Assembly (NCBI RefSeq): GCF_001949145.1 | Contig: NW_019091487.1 | Span: 581,607 to 592,882 of the forward strand | Direction of reading: 5' to 3' | DNA from: Acanthaster planci | Lineage: Eukaryota > Echinodermata > Asteroidea > Valvatida > Acanthasteridae | Length of the DNA: 11,276 bases | Shown here: piece by piece, positions 8,176-11,276 of the stretch | Numbering within the stretch: the stretch's first letter is position 1 | How the letters are laid out: each line of letters begins with the position of its first letter | The notes under the pieces: model-generated | What the model saw: the letters and a program-made list of their open reading frames with translations, nothing else | The model's database searches: none | What the model was told of the DNA's origin: nothing | Translations under genes and position numbers: made by a program

Positions 8176-9072
8176 CAGGCCAGGACGTCTCATTCATGCC
8201 ATTAACATGATTAAGTAAAATAAACTGGATATGTTTACGTTTGCGGTCTCTATACATGTACATGTACATCATCGTTTTGAGTATGTGGGGTTCTGAAAAG
8301 AACCGGTGGAAAAATCCATGGTGCTTCAGCAAACATAACCAGTTTAATAGTGCTACCTCCTTCATGAAAAGCTTCAAATCTCATGATCTTCATCCCCTGA
8401 TCTCCATTGGCATGATTGATGCTTCATCCGTTTTATTAGCAACTGACTGTTATTTTGTTAACCCTACAGTAAGCCCTATAATGCCACAAAAATATCAAGT
8501 AAGATGCAAAAACGCAAGATTTCACAGTGCTTAAATTTAGTACGAAAGCTTGAGGCCTACGGTCGAGGATGAGGCCTACATTCCAGGACTGATTTTGGAG
8601 ATATCTGAGCTGAGACGAAGTCGACTCGGAGTACCATGCTTTGGCGCTCTAGCCTCAGCGTACAGCTGGCAAGCCGCGCGGCGTTGGGGCCGGCTAGCTA
8701 ACAATTATAATCTTTACTTTCGATTCCGGCATGTGATGGTTTCACTTTAGAATTAGATGCTCGTACAAATCTAGCAATGTAGCATCATTATACATACGGC
8801 GATCACGTCTCAGCCTTCATGGTGAGATTTTTCTGCAGTTTCCTTTCAAAAAGTCAAATATATCTTGAGATTCAAGTGGACAAAATAAAGCCACATAGTA
8901 TGGCTAGGCTTCGAGACACATTGGGAGGGGATTGTCGGGTAATAGTTCCATATACGGACAACACTTGTGCCTCTGACTCCGCGCGCTAGTTATTACCGCA
9001 TGGGTGATTTTGTCACGGTCTTATATTAAAAAAAAACTGGACTTGCAACACCTTTGAAATAGAAGCCAACCA

Positions 9073-9190
9073 GCGGCCATTTTACCGAGCCGAAAACAAA
9101 TGCACGGGTTGACTCGCGTCTATTGACGCCAGAGAGAACAAAGGTGGGCATTGCCGGGCAACTTTGTATTCGGCTCGGTAAAATGGTCGC
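9073..9190. repeat. Foldback structure with 28-bp arms
   Basis: The arm 9073-9100 (GCGGCCATTTTACCGAGCCG and on to ACAAA) is the complement of 9163-9190 at 26 of 28 positions. They are separated by a 62-nt loop that holds a second small hairpin, GCGTC-TATT-GACGC (9116-9129). The high identity suggests a recent or constrained foldback, such as a small mobile element. Neither a target duplication nor a coding function is visible. Confidence 0.75.
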
Positions 9191-9275
9191 TAGTAGATTC
9201 AGCGATCTCCATAAGCTGATAAAGGGCATTGCGAGTCCAGATTTTTTCATATACGTCCGTGGATTTTGTACGAAG

Positions 9276-9356
9276 CTAGAAAGGCATTGTTCCTTTTGTG
9301 GATGAAAAAAAAGAGGCATTGTTTGCTCCTTTTTCCTTCCCACGATGCCTTTCTAG
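9276..9356. repeat. Perfect 12-bp inverted repeat CTAGAAAGGCAT
   Basis: CTAGAAAGGCAT at 9276-9287 is exactly complementary to 9345-9356, with a 57-nt spacer. Similarity extends outward imperfectly (TTGTACGAAG on one side, complement CTTGTA on the other). GGCATTGTT also recurs directly at about 9283 and 9316. It lies close to the foldback at 9073-9190 and may be part of the same decayed element. Confidence 0.6.
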
Positions 9357-9778
9357 TACAAGGCTTATGAGACTTGTCTAATAAACCCTAGTGTTTTACT
9401 AGAGATGCCAGAGAATTTTCTAGCTAAAATTCATTTTGTAGGACATGTTAATTTTGTTATCACTTTCTGATGGCTGTCGTAGGCCCAACAGAGGAGGAAC
9501 CTCTTTCTGAATTTTGCGCAAACGAAAGATTATAGTAATCTTATTTGATCCATGGAGCACGTTTGATCCATTTATATTTTACTGGTAGTTATATACATGT
9601 ACTTCAAATTCCAGTTATCATAGCTGGTAGTGGTAGGCTGGGCAGTGCTATCATCCATTGCATGATAGGCCTACACGTAGGGACTGGAGCTGTGTATGCC
9701 TACGGTCAAAGTACAACTTGAAGTTGACTACGTGAAGCCTGAGTAACTTAAGCCTAACTCATCTTTTGTGGGACATAG

Positions 9779-9962
9779 GTAAGTGAAGATCAGTTACTTC
9801 AAATATGATGAATATCATTTGTTTAAAAGTATTTAAATACATTTAGGCTACTCCAGAAAGGGCTTGTTACTTCCCTCAGCCTCTGAGTAGTTCTGGTTGT
9901 TACTTATTGTATGGTCGGTATGAGAACATTGTCATTTATTGTACATGTATTTCATGCTGCAG
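9779..9962 (+). other. Candidate 5' UTR intron of the SDR16C gene
   Basis: A consensus donor ATAG|GTAAGT occurs at 9779. A pyrimidine-containing acceptor, TTTCATGCTGCAG, ends at 9962, 62 nt before the SDR start codon. This would make 9963-10202 the first coding exon, preceded by a non-coding exon ending at 9778. Splice signals alone are suggestive, not proof. Confidence 0.35.
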
Positions 9963-10024
9963 AATTCATTGAAGAACATCTTGAATTGAACTGGTGCTGA
10001 CGTCCTCATAACATCATCTTCATC

Positions 10025-10202
10025 ATGAAAATTGTCATTGATGTGCTATGGATGACCATCAAGGTCCTCACTCTGCTGGTGTGGTCTTGGATCAAGTGGC
10101 TACTGCCATCTCGTCCAAAGTCTCTAGATGGTGAGACGGTGCTGATGACAGGAGCCGGTAGTGGTATTGGACGGCTCATGGCTGTTAGGTTTGCTCTCAA
10201 AG
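10025..10202 (+). CDS. SDR16C gene, exon with start codon, anchor and cofactor motif
   Basis: The exon encodes residues 1-59 and the first base of Gly60. The hydrophobic anchor is followed by a basic stretch (SRPKS, 29-33), as in membrane-anchored SDR16C proteins, then GETVLMTGAGSGIGRLMAVRFA. The donor AAAG|GTATGA ends the exon in phase 1. Confidence 0.9.
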
Positions 10203-11276
10203 GTATGACAGAATCCTAATCAGTGCAACCTTAACTTCAGTTTCCCTAGTTGAATTGTAATATCATCTCATTTAGCTGCAACAAATGTCCATTGTGAACT
10301 TCAGAATAGTATTAATAATAATTTATAGAGCGCAAATGCCATAATTATGTTCAAATGCTCTCACCAATTAAATAAATGTTACATTATGCAAGTAAAATAC
10401 AATAAATAAATTAATAAAACACTTAGAACTTAATCAGCCCAGGGTGCAACTAGTTTCCTAAGGTAGCTCAAAATGAATATGTTTTTACTTGAATCTTAAA
10501 ATGTGTCGGTGACAAAATTTGACGGATCGTCACTGGCAAAGAATATAAAGAGGGAGCTGCCGCACAGAAAGCCCACCGTCCAAAACTGTTCAATACCCTC
10601 CCCTTGGGATAATCTAATAACATGGTGTTGTTTGATATCAAAGAATAATTGGAATTTGCTTTGAGATAATGTGGTGCCAAGTTCTAACTATTGCACATTC
10701 GTCATATTGAACCACATCTTCAGTGATCAGTTTCTAGAATTATATCTGAAAGCTTTTTCTTAAGGAAGTAACTTCAGAACTTTTCCCGTCTGGACAGTGT
10801 GTTATTGAAATGTGAGCTTGTCATGGCATGATTTCAGGGTGTAACTTGGTTTTGTGGGACATCAATCAGAAAGGCAATGAGGAGACGGCCAAAATGATCA
10901 AGGAGGCGGGAGGAAATGCCCATGCCTACACAGTAGATGTCTCCAAGATGGCGGCAGTCAGTCAAGCTGCAGCTAAGGTCAGTCCAAGAAAGTGGGCAGC
11001 GCACATATCTTTATTGCCTGCTTGAAGTAGGATGTATAGAGAAGGGGTGTTTTTTCCGTGGAAAGGGTATTTTGAGAATTTGTGTGACATAGGAAGTTTG
11101 GTAGTTGTTGATTTGAAAGTGGTTGTTCTTTGTTACTTGGTATTGCATGATAGCTTTCATGTCTTGTTTTCCTTCTACAGGTCAAGCAGGATGTTGGTGA
11201 AGTGTCCATTCTCGTCAACAATGCTGGCATTGTCACTGGTCGCACTCTCTTGGACTTGACTGAACAAGAATGGACA
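10025..11276 (+). CDS. SDR16C-family dehydrogenase/reductase (RDH10 / RDHE2-like), 5' part
   Basis: The encoded enzyme would be a membrane-bound short-chain dehydrogenase acting on retinol- or steroid-type substrates with NAD(H), at the ER or lipid droplets as family members do. The join 10025-10202, 10838-10977, 11181-11276 gives 138 codons in consistent phase (1, 0) and is cut by the window end; relatives have about 300-340 residues. Residues 1-28 form a hydrophobic anchor (MKIVIDVLWMTIKVLTLLVW then WIKWLLP). TGAGSGIG (42-49) is the Rossmann cofactor motif, Asp67 in LVLWDIN favours NAD(H), Asp93 contacts adenine and NNAG is at 119-122. The catalytic Ser and YxxxK lie beyond the window. An in-frame TGA at 9998-10000 supports the ATG. 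The N-terminus resembles RDH10, whereas EAGGNAHAYT and VSILVNNAGIVTG are closer to SDR16C5. I cannot settle the subfamily. Confidence 0.9.
10305..10440. repeat. AT-rich dispersed repeat in SDR intron 1
   Basis: TATTAATAATAATTTATAGA followed by GCGCAAATGCC resembles a repeat start (ATAATTTATARAGCGC) that I recall from many marine invertebrate genomes. GAGC...AAATG and its complement CAAATGCTC flank a 10-bp palindrome CATAATTATG, so the segment can fold. Ends and class (SINE or MITE) are not resolved. The rest of the intron (10441-10837) shows nothing recognisable. Confidence 0.4.
10838..10977 (+). CDS. SDR16C gene, exon with LVLWDIN motif
   Basis: The exon completes Gly60 and encodes residues 61-106: CNLVLWDINQKGNEETAKM, then IKEAGGNAHAYTVDVSK. 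The acceptor is GATTTCAG and the donor is AAG|GTCAGT in phase 0. A longer insert seen in human RDH10 at this point is absent; the spacing matches SDR16C5 and HSD17B11 better. Confidence 0.9.
11181..11276 (+). CDS. SDR16C gene, exon with NNAG motif, cut by window end
   Basis: The exon encodes residues 107-138, beginning VKQDVGEVSILVNNAGIVTG and reading to the last base of the window without a stop. The acceptor is CCTTCTACAG. The frame stays open at 11276, so the exon or the gene continues beyond the edge. Confidence 0.88.

Larger units (their letters stand above)
8176..9778. other. Intergenic region between two divergent promoters
   Basis: About 1.6 kb separate the RPL7 promoter from the possible first exon of the dehydrogenase gene. 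Frames of 97 and 66 codons on the plus strand and 105 on the minus strand show no similarity I recognise, and the last overlaps inverted repeats. Small repeats include alternating TACATG near 8253-8269 and two GAGGCCTAC copies 19 nt apart (8552 and 8571). A CpG-richer patch at about 8620-8700 contains a 21-codon frame (8636-8701) that reads like an amphipathic targeting peptide but ends at once. Confidence 0.5.

Noticed and set aside
8636-8701. 21-codon frame resembling a mitochondrial targeting peptide
   Set aside because: It ends immediately in TAA, has no convincing donor and no downstream exon that I could join.
9026-9343. Minus-strand frame of 105 codons
   Set aside because: It spans two inverted-repeat structures and shows no protein motif; it is more likely a by-product of the repeats.
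10006-10200. Minus-strand frame of 64 codons
   Set aside because: It is the antisense shadow of the first SDR16C coding exon.
1-11276. tRNA or rRNA genes
   Set aside because: No segment shows the conserved tRNA B-box with a matching acceptor stem, and no rRNA-like stretch was recognised.

Overview
The window is animal nuclear DNA: AT-rich, with short coding exons bounded by GT/AG introns, poly(A) signals and many small non-autonomous DNA transposons. It holds two protein-coding genes in head-to-head (divergent) orientation. The repeat families resemble ones I associate with echinoderms and other invertebrate deuterostomes. The organism call (probably an echinoderm such as a sea star) is inference from memory and is only moderately secure.

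Minus strand, 2325-8095: a complete gene for cytosolic ribosomal protein uL30 (RPL7). I reconstruct six coding exons whose phases all agree, giving 246 residues (human RPL7 has 248). The first coding exon is only 11 coding nucleotides. It sits behind a pyrimidine-rich TOP-like transcription start at about 8095 and is separated from exon 2 by a 3434-nt intron. An AATAAA signal lies 14 nt past the stop codon, so the 3' UTR is very short.

Plus strand, 10025 to the window edge: the 5' part (138 codons, three exons) of a membrane-anchored short-chain dehydrogenase/reductase of the SDR16C group (RDH10, SDR16C5/RDHE2, HSD17B11 relatives). It has an N-terminal membrane anchor, the TGxxxGxG cofactor motif, an acidic residue that selects NAD(H), and NNAG. 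The gene continues beyond 11276. A possible non-coding 5' exon ends at 9778.

Regions without genes: 1-2324 shows no recognisable gene. RPL7 intron 1 (4631-8064) is a landing ground for mobile DNA. It holds a foldback MITE (5046-5287), a 528-bp element with an exact 8-bp target duplication and a subterminal array of a ~16-bp unit (5902-6429), and a third MITE-like repeat around 6984-7207. Relatives of the first MITE's interior lie in RPL7 introns 4 and 5. The 1.7-1.9 kb between the two promoters holds two inverted-repeat structures (9073-9190 and 9276-9356) and no supported gene.

The most interesting point is gene order. RPL7 and RDH10 are, to my knowledge, adjacent and divergent on human chromosome 8q21, so this window may preserve an ancient deuterostome gene pair. 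I found no new enzymatic or defence system. The two genes have unrelated functions (translation; retinoid or steroid oxidoreduction).
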